Source: Chitinophaga sancti (GTDB taxonomy: Bacteria > Bacteroidota > Bacteroidia > Chitinophagales > Chitinophagaceae). Taken from it: a stretch of 64,000 nucleotides of DNA. A model generated the notes under the pieces. The model ran no database searches and was not told the DNA's origin. It saw only the letters and a list, made by a program, of their open reading frames with translations. Made by a program: the position numbers and the translations under genes. This document shows positions 1 through 8,153 of this stretch, piece after piece. The stretch covers positions 3,038,001-3,102,000 of the forward strand of contig NZ_CP139972.1 in NCBI RefSeq assembly GCF_034424315.1, given 5' to 3'. Position 1 is the stretch's first letter; every line of letters begins with the position of its first letter.

Positions 1-1
1 C

Positions 2-187
2 ATTGCCAATGGCGAGCTTCGCAGCAATCTGGAAGACCTATCTTACGAAGAAAAAGATGAAGAGCCGGATGCCGCCACCCTGTTTGACGACTTTGCCTTA
101 AGAGCCGCCCAATACATTGACAGTGGAGCAACAGCGATTTCCTGCGCAAATACCCTGGCGATGTTGGCGAAGACCGGCACGGGCTAA
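2..187 (+). CDS. 3' end of an unidentified gene (partial)
   Basis: An open frame runs from the left edge to a TAA stop at 185-187, so only about 61 C-terminal residues are visible. The fragment is acidic in its first half (LEDLSYEEKDEEPD) and then likely helical, ending CANTLAMLAKTGTG. I do not recognise the family. The residue mix and uninterrupted frame suggest a real gene end rather than chance, but nothing in the fragment allows a function to be named. It is on the strand opposite to the next genes, so it belongs to a separate transcription unit. Confidence 0.5.
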   Translation: MANGELRSNLEDLSYEEKDEEPDAATLFDDFALRAAQYIDSGATAISCANTLAMLAKTGTG

Positions 188-598
188 TTCCCGATATGTA
201 TATTACATTTTAATACATGCTTATATTATGTAAGACAGGCCCTTTCCCGGCAGTTCAATTCATTGTGTTCGGCCCCTGCAGCAGGAACTACCGCATTAGC
301 GGAGGTTGTATTGCCCCCGTCAGGAGTTAATTCACATCAGGACTACCGAATTCGCCTTCTCTTTTTGTTGATTACCTTTTCAAAATGTGATCTATTCATA
401 TCAACTATTTGATTTACAACATTTAATATGTGCTGAAGGTGTTCAACTAACCCCTCCCGTTCCGCACACAGGGCCAAAAATTGCTTGAAAAAGTGATTTT
501 TAGCATTTTTTATTGTGGGAATAATTGGGGTTCAGACGGTTATAAAGTGACCTTTATTTTAAAATTTCTATCTAAATTCATTTCCTTATAATGTTTTT
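188..598. other. intergenic region, nothing recognised
   Basis: About 400 bases lie between the plus-strand gene end at 187 and the decayed permease on the minus strand. I saw no convincing gene, RNA or strong terminator. A 36-codon minus-strand frame (226-336) lacks a start codon and resembles nothing I know. The stretch is AT-rich and carries only weak inverted repeats, for example TTACAT/ATGTAA near 213-233. Confidence 0.4.
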
Positions 599-599
599 A

Positions 600-1285
600 C
601 CAGCAATGAAGCGATTCTCCGATAGTAGCTGAGGGCCTTTACTCGATCCAATAACTGGGTTCTATGTGCGTAAAGCTTCGTAAATAATTTCCAACTTGAT
701 ACTATTGGTTAATGAACTATAATCCATTCACTATACAGTATTTTCTCACCTACCCTCTTTTCGCATCCCAAACTAAGGCTGGCGTCATTTCTTTGTGATC
801 CTTGGAAGAAAAAGCATGAGAACCACCGATTAGCGGATTTTTATCATCTTTTAGCTATTTGCAAAACATATCCATTTGTTCGTTAAACAACATTCCCTGT
901 GACTTCAACCACAGATCTCCGCTTTTCAGAATCCTGTGTACTTAAATTTCTGCCAGCAGTGAGTGATATCTGGTAAGTATCTTTATAATAAGCATCAATC
1001 CACCTGTAAATGACTGAAAACGATGTAGGCTTCACAGCATGATCCACATAAATAGGCGTCCACCACATCATTCACCGGGGCCGAATTACTGAAACTAACA
1101 CGAGTTATCTCCCTGATCGCAGTCAGCCTGTCCCTTAAATAACCTACCCTGCTGATACTGAAACTATCCACCGGCACATGTACAATCGTTTCCCTGTCAA
1201 AACCCTTGTTATCGCTTTCAAAATACGTCATCTGCTTCAGCACCACGAAAGTCGCAATAATCAATGCCTAAATTTTCAATACGAT
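600..1285 (-). pseudogene. decayed FtsX/MacB-type ABC permease remnant
   Basis: Minus-strand frames hold pieces typical of the second half of long Bacteroidota FtsX-type permeases, in the right order but split by stops and frameshifts. They are: IIATFVVLKQM (the membrane segment before the second periplasmic domain, around 1230-1285); a periplasmic stretch with DAYYKDTYQISLTAGRNLS (around 920-1000, in another frame); and, after a further shift, SSKDHKEMTPALVW (around 760-810), matching the usual DFH..SL...I.P..L region. The last 150 bases (SSWKLFTKLYAHRTQLL and on) may be the end of the same gene, but this is weaker. It lies directly downstream of an intact paralogue, so it was probably a tandem second permease that has decayed. 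The left boundary is approximate. Confidence 0.65.
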
Positions 1286-1351
1286 CGATTTACAAAAATT
1301 TATGCTCATTTTCGAACACTCTCCTCAAGAGCGGTTGATTTAAACAAGGCC

Positions 1352-3745
1352 CTAATTACTCTTCAAATGTTTAACCGGATTGACCCCGGCAATACTGCCA
1401 ATCTGAATAGCCAGCGTGATACCTGTAGCAATTAACGACAGTACTGTCGTGACAATAAAAGCTCCAAATGGCATATGTATTCTGTAAGCAAAATTATCTA
1501 ACCAATTATTTGCCCAGAAAAACACAACAGGATACGCCAGAAAATTGGCAATGAGTACTAAGCGCAGATACTTCCTGCTAATCATGGTAAGTATTGTTGC
1601 AGAAGATGCACCTAATGTTTTTCTGATGCTGAATTCCTTTAGTCGTTGCCTAATCATAAAAGTAGTCAAAGCAAATAATCCGATCAGAGCAAGCAACAGT
1701 GAAACTATAGAAAAAATGTAATAAATATTCTTCAACCGCTCATGGTCTGCATTCAGCTGGTTATACTCATCTTCCAGAAAATCGTACCTGAGTGGGTATC
1801 CAGGATAATACCGTTCCCATATTCCTTTGATTTTTCCTATCACCATCATTTTTTCACGGTCATTGATTTTAATAAGCAGATGGCTTGTACCTGATGAACC
1901 GATGTGAGTATTTATCATGTAAGCAGATGGACTTACCTTTTTTTCAAAGCCATGATACTTAAAGTCGTTAATGACACCTACCACAGTGAGCGGAAACCGG
2001 TCTTTTCCTCCGTAAATAGTTTTCCCCAATATGTTTTTCCCCAAAAGGTCTGCTGCCGCTTTATTTAATACGACTGCATTTTCTGAGTCAAGTCCATATT
2101 CCTTTGAGAACAATCGTCCCTGCAGTATCTGAACATTCAGTGCATGAAGTGTCTGATAACCAACAGAAACAAGGAACATCTTTTTCATTTGTCCTTCATA
2201 AGAAGTCTCAAATAAAAAATCATCTTCCTGATTGCTCTTTTGAGAACTGACACCCGCATATTTAACACCCGGCAACTGTTCTATTTCATTGATCATACGA
2301 GAATTGACCGGAGATTCAATATGTAACAACTCCATCGGACTAAAGCCCAAATCGCTTTTTTGCATATACCTGATCTGCATCGTCATTACAATCAGGGAAA
2401 TAATAAAGACAACGGTGATAGAAAATTGAAGTACAATAAGTGAATTACCAACAAACTGTCGCTTATTCATTGATCCGTTTTCATCCCTGAAAGCCCCAAG
2501 GGGGCTAAAATTCGTAAAAAACAAACATGGATAAACAGCGGACAACATACACGTCATGATGAAAACACCGAGAAGCTGCAATACAAAAACGGGCAGATTA
2601 ATATTTTGTTTCAGCGAAATCGATACCTGAAAGATGTCATTGATAAAAGGTAATAGCAATACGGAAAGTAAACAACCTAAAAGCAGGGCTATAAGACATT
2701 TAATGGCCACTTCTCCTAATATTTCCAACATCAGATGAATCCTGGATGCGCCTAATATCTTTTTGACACTGATGCTTTTTATACGGTAAAATGATGCGGC
2801 AACGGAAAGGTTCGTAAAATTCGTTACAGCCAGCAGTAATAATAAAAAAGATAGTCCTATTAGTGGCGCTGCAATATTCATAATTCCTTTACCCTGCAAG
2901 GGATGTATATGTATATCTTTTAATGATTGTAACCTAAACCCACCCGCCAATATTTTGTTGCGTACTGTTAGGTTATGGTTCCGCCTTGAATCGTATAGCA
3001 TGCCCATTTCCCTGGCATATATACCATATGCAAGTGTTTGTAACCGCTCTGTGTTTACACCGGGATTTAACCGTATAAAGATCCTGCAGGGCATCGTTTC
3101 TCCCAGATCTGTAGGGGGAATATCCAAATTCCCACCACTGGAATGATATATAGCTGTAAAGCGAAGCTGCGATGGCTTGGCTGGCAACTCAATTACCCCG
3201 TCTACCTGATAGGATATTGATTTGTCCTGGTTCCATCGTTTTAAAGTGACAGATTTACCCACTACTTCTTTTGTACCAAACCATTTCTTTGCAAGCGATT
3301 CTGAAATTACTATTGTGTTAGGATTTTTTAACGCTGTCTTTCGGTCACCGGCAATAAACTTATAAGGGAATACATCAAAAAAGGAGCTATCGCAATCAAG
3401 CATATCCTTTTCAAGAAATGAATTGTTTTCAGTAGTTACTCCAATCTGTCCTCTCCCTTCTGCAACGCTAATCATGGTAAGTGCCTTTACATCAGGCATG
3501 CCGGATCTGAGCGCAAATCCCATTCTTGAATCACAATAGTAAGTCCATTCTCCTTTATCATTAACCTCATCCAATACACCTGCACCATATATGTTTTTTA
3601 ATTCCGGAGACCAGCCGTCATAGTTTAGTTCATAGTTCAGGTACAAGGTGATCACAATTAGACTGGTCAGACCTAGTGCCAATCCGATAATACTTATAAA
3701 GAATGTAGTATTATAGGTTTTCCTGTTTAAAAGAATACTCACCAT
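1352..3745 (-). CDS. FtsX/MacB-type ABC transporter permease
   Basis: This 797-residue protein is a predicted inner-membrane permease of the long, duplicated FtsX type common in Bacteroidota. These work with a separate ATPase to drive periplasmic transport or mechanical work, rather than carrying their own ATPase. Order seen: an N-terminal membrane segment (ISIIGLALGLTSLIVITLYL, residues about 17-37), a MacB-like periplasmic domain, three membrane segments (about 287-415), a second N-terminal-like segment (LIVLQFSITVVFIISLIVMT), a second periplasmic domain, and three C-terminal membrane segments ending NPVKHLKSN. The N-terminus is slightly shorter than usual, lacking the common FKTAWRNL lead-in. 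No ATPase gene is adjacent. It follows the thioredoxin-like gene by 14 bases and probably shares its operon. The transported substrate is unknown; the small secreted peptide upstream is one candidate. Confidence 0.85.
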   Translation of the reverse strand: MVSILLNRKTYNTTFFISIIGLALGLTSLIVITLYLNYELNYDGWSPELKNIYGAGVLDEVNDKGEWTYYCDSRMGFALRSGMPDVKALTMISVAEGRGQIGVTTENNSFLEKDMLDCDSSFFDVFPYKFIAGDRKTALKNPNTIVISESLAKKWFGTKEVVGKSVTLKRWNQDKSISYQVDGVIELPAKPSQLRFTAIYHSSGGNLDIPPTDLGETMPCRIFIRLNPGVNTERLQTLAYGIYAREMGMLYDSRRNHNLTVRNKILAGGFRLQSLKDIHIHPLQGKGIMNIAAPLIGLSFLLLLLAVTNFTNLSVAASFYRIKSISVKKILGASRIHLMLEILGEVAIKCLIALLLGCLLSVLLLPFINDIFQVSISLKQNINLPVFVLQLLGVFIMTCMLSAVYPCLFFTNFSPLGAFRDENGSMNKRQFVGNSLIVLQFSITVVFIISLIVMTMQIRYMQKSDLGFSPMELLHIESPVNSRMINEIEQLPGVKYAGVSSQKSNQEDDFLFETSYEGQMKKMFLVSVGYQTLHALNVQILQGRLFSKEYGLDSENAVVLNKAAADLLGKNILGKTIYGGKDRFPLTVVGVINDFKYHGFEKKVSPSAYMINTHIGSSGTSHLLIKINDREKMMVIGKIKGIWERYYPGYPLRYDFLEDEYNQLNADHERLKNIYYIFSIVSLLLALIGLFALTTFMIRQRLKEFSIRKTLGASSATILTMISRKYLRLVLIANFLAYPVVFFWANNWLDNFAYRIHMPFGAFIVTTVLSLIATGITLAIQIGSIAGVNPVKHLKSN

Positions 3746-3759
3746 AAATGTGGATAATA

Positions 3760-4314
3760 TTATAATGCAGCTAAATATTCTTCAAAAAGATTCATTCTAC
3801 CGGATTTAGGCATAAAGACATCATGCAATTGATTATCCTTTTCCAGCACAAAATAATACGCACTTTCGCCCGCTTTCTTATCAATATCTATCTTGTTTTT
3901 TCCGACAATAAAGATAGGGAAGGTAACCGAAAATTCCTGCTTAACCGCATTTATTGATTGAAAATCTGCAAATACCGCTACATTATACTTTAGTTCATGG
4001 GCTTTCATTTCTAATACTTTCAGACTTTGCGCAATACAAGTGTTACAGTCAGCTGAATGTATCCTTAAAATGAGTAGTGGTTTTATTAAGTGAAGATTCC
4101 CGATAACACTATCAGCAATAGCAAATTTATTGTACCCTATAATCAAGTTGTCATTTAAATAGGATGCTTTTGCCGTAACTTCTGCGATTTGACTTTCTTT
4201 CGCCGCAAGCAGGAAATTTAAATGTTTGATCTGTTCAGAAGAGGTTTTAAGCCGTATTACAAAAAAAACATCCAGCACGGACAATATTACTATAATAACA
4301 ATTCCTAGCTTCAT
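3760..4314 (-). CDS. membrane-anchored thioredoxin-like protein
   Basis: The 184-residue product has an N-terminal membrane anchor (IVIIVILSVLDVFFVI), a short coiled-coil-like linker (residues about 25-50), and a periplasmic thioredoxin-like domain. The domain carries a CxxC pair in HSADCNTCIAQ (about residues 90-93), after a hydrophobic strand (LLILRI), as in TlpA/AhpC-like folds. It would act on periplasmic disulfides or be a redox-inactive relative; the sequence alone does not decide. It lies 14 bases upstream of the ABC permease and 16 bases downstream of the propeller lipoprotein gene. It is the second CxxC thioredoxin-like protein in this small operon, which also encodes a four-cysteine secreted peptide. 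Confidence 0.7.
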   Translation of the reverse strand: MKLGIVIIVILSVLDVFFVIRLKTSSEQIKHLNFLLAAKESQIAEVTAKASYLNDNLIIGYNKFAIADSVIGNLHLIKPLLILRIHSADCNTCIAQSLKVLEMKAHELKYNVAVFADFQSINAVKQEFSVTFPIFIVGKNKIDIDKKAGESAYYFVLEKDNQLHDVFMPKSGRMNLFEEYLAAL

Positions 4315-4330
4315 ATCATTGTATTATTGG

Positions 4331-5440
4331 TTAATAGTTAATATCAGCAGGTAAATCATAAACTACAACTGCTGGCTTGTTTTCATTCCTGTATTTAATC
4401 GCATATAATCTATGTCTCATTTCATCTACAGCAAAAAATCCCAGATACGACTGATTCAGATAATAAACTTTCTTCAGCTGCCCATCCCATGAAAATACAT
4501 GTAACTCCATAGCCGTATTTTCCTGAAAATAATTGGCATATTCCTTATTGAGACATAACGCGTAGAAATAATTATTACCGCTATAAGTAGTTATGTAATA
4601 CGCTCTTGTTTCTGCATAAGGTAGCATCTCATTTCCGGGCTTAACAACCGGTATAGGGCTTTTTGCCGCGCTTTCAAAAATAGATGTCTGGATCTTGTTA
4701 CTGTCTAACATAAAAAAGTCAACTCTCTTAAACAATGCCATTGCAGAGGCCATAATGCCTTTCTTCATATTCAACGCATTCTGCGCATAGTAGTAATAGG
4801 CTTCCGCGTTTGCAGGGATATCGACACTATCTACTTTACTAAAATTCTTAATCCAGCTTGTTTTTCTCTTTTTTATATCATAAACAAAAAACCGGCCTTT
4901 ATAACGTGAGCTGATGCTACTACCATAAATCAGACTATCACGCCATCCCAATAAAGATGCATATCCTGAAATTAAATAAGGCGGAAGCCTGACTGTCCAC
5001 TCCGGTCTTACAATAGTATCTCCCAGCACTTTTCTTAAATTAAATTTAAGGTATAGGTTTTTCCTATAGTCAGTTAGGTAGAAATAGGTCTCATTATCCT
5101 TTACATAATACTGGTTGTCGTACCTTGGGTTCATAAACTGGTAGCTACTATCACCACTGGTACCATATTTGCCCAAAAATTTAAGATCACTGAGCGCATA
5201 AAAGTTAAGATATGCATCGGTATGTGGTGTCACTACTACTAATACAGTATCAATGATACCAATGGAAGAAATTTCTGCACTATCGATCCCGGCAACGGGG
5301 TGTCCTTTTAAGGTATCTATTTTTGCCGCCTCTTCTTTTATAACGATACTGTTATATTTTATCTTATCACTTTTACAAGCCAGCTGACAAAGCAATATAC
5401 TTAAGCCTAACAAGAGTTTATTCTGACTTGACTTGATCAT
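4331..5440 (-). CDS. 6-bladed beta-propeller lipoprotein (BF3222/TolB-like type)
   Basis: The product is about 369 residues from the chosen start. Its N-terminus is a lipoprotein signal (MIKSSQNKLLLGLSILLCQLAC) with the probable lipidated Cys after Leu-Ala. The rest is rich in short beta-strand repeats (for example FYALSDLKFLGKYGTSGDSS and VFSWDGQLKKVYYLN) as in Bacteroidota TolB-like 6-bladed-propeller proteins. A longer frame starts at 5482, but that would overlap the upstream gene by 65 bases and put 14 residues before the signal peptide, so 5440 is preferred. Propellers of this type often lie next to NVEALA-like peptides, as here. The molecular role is unknown; it probably sits in the periplasm or on the outer membrane and binds a partner. 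Confidence 0.7.
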   Translation of the reverse strand: MIKSSQNKLLLGLSILLCQLACKSDKIKYNSIVIKEEAAKIDTLKGHPVAGIDSAEISSIGIIDTVLVVVTPHTDAYLNFYALSDLKFLGKYGTSGDSSYQFMNPRYDNQYYVKDNETYFYLTDYRKNLYLKFNLRKVLGDTIVRPEWTVRLPPYLISGYASLLGWRDSLIYGSSISSRYKGRFFVYDIKKRKTSWIKNFSKVDSVDIPANAEAYYYYAQNALNMKKGIMASAMALFKRVDFFMLDSNKIQTSIFESAAKSPIPVVKPGNEMLPYAETRAYYITTYSGNNYFYALCLNKEYANYFQENTAMELHVFSWDGQLKKVYYLNQSYLGFFAVDEMRHRLYAIKYRNENKPAVVVYDLPADINY

Positions 5441-5963
5441 GGATGATTGTATTATAAAATGAATAAATTGTTTCGTTGCCAACCGGATCTCCTATCATGA
5501 CGACGTTTTCATTTTCATCCAATAAAAAAGTTCCCTGAACATATCTGTCAAGATGGCGATTTAATAAGTAATAACCACTCGTATCCAGATATATGTAAAA
5601 CGCGGGCTTTGTACTATCTACGAATTCCCGAAAATACGTATCAGGTTTCCCCTGGGCTACAAAAATGATTTGATTGACATCCAAATTTTTCTCTGACAGG
5701 AACTTGTTCCATTCATCCATTTTCCGGATGCAGGTTCCACAACTCGTATTAATGAACGAAACAATTTTATACGTTCCCTCATATCTGTGTACGCCATTGG
5801 GGGTATAATACAAGGTGAGCGAATCCCCGGTATTTATCCTATGCCCAACTACATCCTTATAGTCATTCAGATAGGACATCAGTGCTTTCTTATTTTCAGC
5901 GTTATTGCTACATGCACATACCTGTAGTAGCAAGACGTATATAATAAATAAGTTTTTCCGCAT
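5418..5963 (-). CDS. thioredoxin-fold lipoprotein
   Basis: This 181-residue protein starts with a lipoprotein signal (FIIYVLLLQVCACS). It contains a thioredoxin-like core with the motif INTSCGTCIRKMDEW (CxxC at about residues 75-78) and the later strand/cis-Pro region around TKPAFYIYLD. It is likely a lipid-anchored periplasmic disulfide reductase or isomerase relative, but the partner is unknown. Its 3' end overlaps the propeller gene by 23 bases, indicating translational coupling. A perfect hairpin lies between it and the upstream peptide gene, which would let the peptide be expressed at a higher level than this protein. Confidence 0.75.
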   Translation of the reverse strand: MRKNLFIIYVLLLQVCACSNNAENKKALMSYLNDYKDVVGHRINTGDSLTLYYTPNGVHRYEGTYKIVSFINTSCGTCIRKMDEWNKFLSEKNLDVNQIIFVAQGKPDTYFREFVDSTKPAFYIYLDTSGYYLLNRHLDRYVQGTFLLDENENVVMIGDPVGNETIYSFYNTIIHDQVKSE

Positions 5964-5979
5964 CTCCTTCTTTTTTATA

Positions 5980-6009
5980 ATGAGCCATCCCTATTTAAGG
6001 ATGGCTCAT
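5980..6009 (-). terminator. perfect 11-bp hairpin after the small peptide gene
   Basis: An 11-base stem (ATGAGCCATCC and its exact complement) flanks an 8-base loop, five bases past the peptide gene's stop codon. Read on the minus strand, the hairpin is followed by A-rich rather than U-rich sequence. It is therefore more likely an RNA-stabilising or attenuating hairpin than a classical intrinsic terminator. Its position suits differential expression of an abundant peptide over the downstream lipoproteins. Confidence 0.6.
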
Positions 6010-6014
6010 GTTCA

Positions 6015-6323
6015 TTACTTTTTACAAGTGGATTGATCTGAATAGGTACCGGCGGTTGTCTCAGTACATCCATTACATTTTGTAATGGTAGTAGAGCCTC
6101 CGGTATAAGTACTATAGCAATAGATTTTTCCACCGCTCGTATCTCCGCTTGTATCTGTTGTGGTACCAGTGGTACCTGTAGCAGTAACGGCCAGAATGCC
6201 CAAAACGTTTCCGTTTTTGCTTAAAGCGATGTCATAATTTGCGAATGCATACTGGATGTTAAATCCAAGTGCAAATACAAAGGTTGCGATACCAATTGCT
6301 TTTACCAATTTTTGTTTTGTCAT
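6015..6323 (-). CDS. small secreted NVEALA-like Cys-rich peptide
   Basis: The 102-residue precursor has a Lys-rich start, a hydrophobic export segment (AIGIATFVFALGFNIQYAFA), then NYDIALSKNGNVLGILA, which resembles the start of NVEALA-family peptides. A low-complexity Gly/Thr/Ser linker (residues about 47-65) is followed by a tail with four cysteines (C69, C83, C86, C100). NVEALA peptides are a Bacteroidota family of secreted small proteins often placed beside 6-bladed-propeller genes, as here. The four cysteines, together with two CxxC thioredoxin-like proteins encoded immediately downstream, suggest a disulfide-bonded product. Its biological role is not known. Family assignment rests on the N-terminal pattern only. 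Confidence 0.65.
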   Translation of the reverse strand: MTKQKLVKAIGIATFVFALGFNIQYAFANYDIALSKNGNVLGILAVTATGTTGTTTDTSGDTSGGKIYCYSTYTGGSTTITKCNGCTETTAGTYSDQSTCKK

Positions 6324-6339
6324 TGTTTGAGGTTTGAAG

Positions 6340-7617
6340 TTAATAATCGGATTTATTTAAAAAGTGAGCTCTTTCTTTATCCAGCAAATACCGCAGTTCT
6401 GCTTTCAGGGTATCTGAATCATGCCATACGAATGTCCGTTCGTATGCATAGATACCTAGCCCGAAACAATACACGATTATCATTGCGGCATATAACTTCC
6501 TTAGTTTTACCTTTTTTAAAATGAGTTGTTCAAACAACCAGGCAAGTGAGAAAAAGACGCCTGCGGCGGCTAAATAGGCATAACGATCTGCGACTAATTC
6601 AAACCTTTTCAGGGAAAATAAATTCAACACAATACCGATATGTATGAGGAAAAAAATGAAACCGGCAAGCAGTATTCCTAGCTGTTTATAATAACGATAC
6701 AGACAATATCCCATTACGAGTAATATAATTGGATATATCCAGAATCGCAGCTGTAATGGCTCTCCAGGATTATTGGGAAAGACGTATAAATAGGATAATT
6801 TAAACGGTAACAAGCACTTGGTCAGGTATTCGATCAGTGTATAGGAAGCCAGTATTATCCTTTGATAAAAGGGATAAATTTTCTGACCATCAATATTCGC
6901 TGTCCTGTCTTGTGATATTATTGAAAGAATACCAAAAAATATGGATAGCAGAAAGAGTGGAATTTTCTCAAGCCAGACACTCCTTTTATGCATATTACGT
7001 TGTAAGAAATAATCAAACATGATGAGACATACAGGCAAGGTAACAGCCTGTTCCTTCGCACCAAAGGAGACAATAAAAAACAGGATGACCAATAAATAGT
7101 ATCGATATTTCCCTGTAGTGATGTAAGTAATGTAAAAATGCAGCGCTATCAAATAGAATAAAGTATATATAATTATCTTTGATGCCGCCATCCAGGCCAC
7201 TGCCTGTACGAGGAACGGGTGAATGGCGAACAATAATGCCGTCATAAATGGAATCCGCCAGACACCGGCCTGCTCCTTATTTCTGATCAATTGGATTCTA
7301 AGTACCAGAAAGTAGAGTAATAGCACGTTGGAGATGTGTACCAACAAACTGGCAGTATGAAACCAAAATGGATCATATCCAAAAAAGCTATACAACAAAA
7401 TATAGAAAAACTCATTGACAGGTGCATACTGCCCATGGTAAAATTCAGTCAATACATTCCATAGATTATAATGATTCAATCCTTCTTCAGTATACGGGTT
7501 AATGACGACCCACTGATCATCCCATTTATACTGAAAATCATTATTAAAAACCTGCTGGTAGGTGATAAGACAACATGTAATCAAAAAGGCAATAACAACT
7601 AGATTTATCGTCTTCAT
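6340..7617 (-). CDS. polytopic GT-C-like membrane protein (TMTC/mannosyltransferase-like)
   Basis: About 425 residues with roughly ten membrane segments. The first lumenal loop carries an acidic motif, KWDDQWVVINPYTEEG, followed by YAPVNEFFYILLYSFFGYDPFWFH. This is the pattern of GT-C fold glycosyltransferases of the TMTC/O-mannosyltransferase-like group, which use lipid-linked sugars at the membrane. The C-terminal TPR repeats usual in TMTC proteins are absent; it ends soon after the last membrane span. The frame also allows starts at 7677 and 7782, but the family normally begins just before the first membrane helix (MKTINLVVIAFLITCCLITY), so 7617 is chosen with modest confidence. It lies 16 bases upstream of the small peptide gene, so the two could be co-transcribed. 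Substrate unknown. Confidence 0.6.
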   Translation of the reverse strand: MKTINLVVIAFLITCCLITYQQVFNNDFQYKWDDQWVVINPYTEEGLNHYNLWNVLTEFYHGQYAPVNEFFYILLYSFFGYDPFWFHTASLLVHISNVLLLYFLVLRIQLIRNKEQAGVWRIPFMTALLFAIHPFLVQAVAWMAASKIIIYTLFYLIALHFYITYITTGKYRYYLLVILFFIVSFGAKEQAVTLPVCLIMFDYFLQRNMHKRSVWLEKIPLFLLSIFFGILSIISQDRTANIDGQKIYPFYQRIILASYTLIEYLTKCLLPFKLSYLYVFPNNPGEPLQLRFWIYPIILLVMGYCLYRYYKQLGILLAGFIFFLIHIGIVLNLFSLKRFELVADRYAYLAAAGVFFSLAWLFEQLILKKVKLRKLYAAMIIVYCFGLGIYAYERTFVWHDSDTLKAELRYLLDKERAHFLNKSDY

Positions 7618-7782
7618 TTGGATACGGTCGCCTGAACCCAGCTGTGGAGTAAATTTACTTTTGGCTGAATTATTCATTCGATTCAAAAGTGGAAACATAA
7701 ATAGTAAATGAAATATTAAGTATGTTTTAATGGTAATTAAGCAAAATACCTTCCTTTTACATGTAGCATTGTCTTTCATCAA

Positions 7783-8153
7783 TGCATACGCACTTTCCGG
7801 CTCATTTTTCCTGAACCGGATATGGGTTAAATATGTTGAAATTAATCTGTTGTAGAAACTAACTTACAAATCCCACTGAGTGAGATTAATCAACAAACCT
7901 GATAACAAGATTCTTAGGCACGACTGAATAAAAGTGAACTTCTAACTTTGGAAAGGATCGGGTTTAAAAGGTTACATAGCAATAGCCTATTGGTTAAATA
8001 CACAAACTGATTGATCAAATAGAATATTACCCTAGCTGAATCAAATATAAATTAAATTTCGAGGTATACCAATATTTGAATAATTTTTATTCTATTTTAA
8101 CATTACTCAAACTTTTAATCTGCTGATTAATTAACCTGCCAATTATATCCTCC
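7783..8153. promoter_or_regulatory. divergent promoter region between two membrane glycosyltransferase-like genes
   Basis: About 370 AT-rich bases without a supported gene separate two divergent genes. A possible Bacteroidota-type promoter on the minus strand has a -7 box TATATTTG (8042-8049) and a TTG (8070-8072) about 20 bases upstream. On the plus strand a lone TAACTTTG (7943-7950) fits the -7 consensus but lacks a clear -33 partner. Both are pattern matches only and lie far from the start codons. Confidence 0.3.

Noticed and set aside
226..336. 36-codon minus-strand frame ending with two cysteines, reminiscent of a small peptide core
   Set aside because: No start codon, a stop directly upstream, no recognisable leader and no processing genes nearby.
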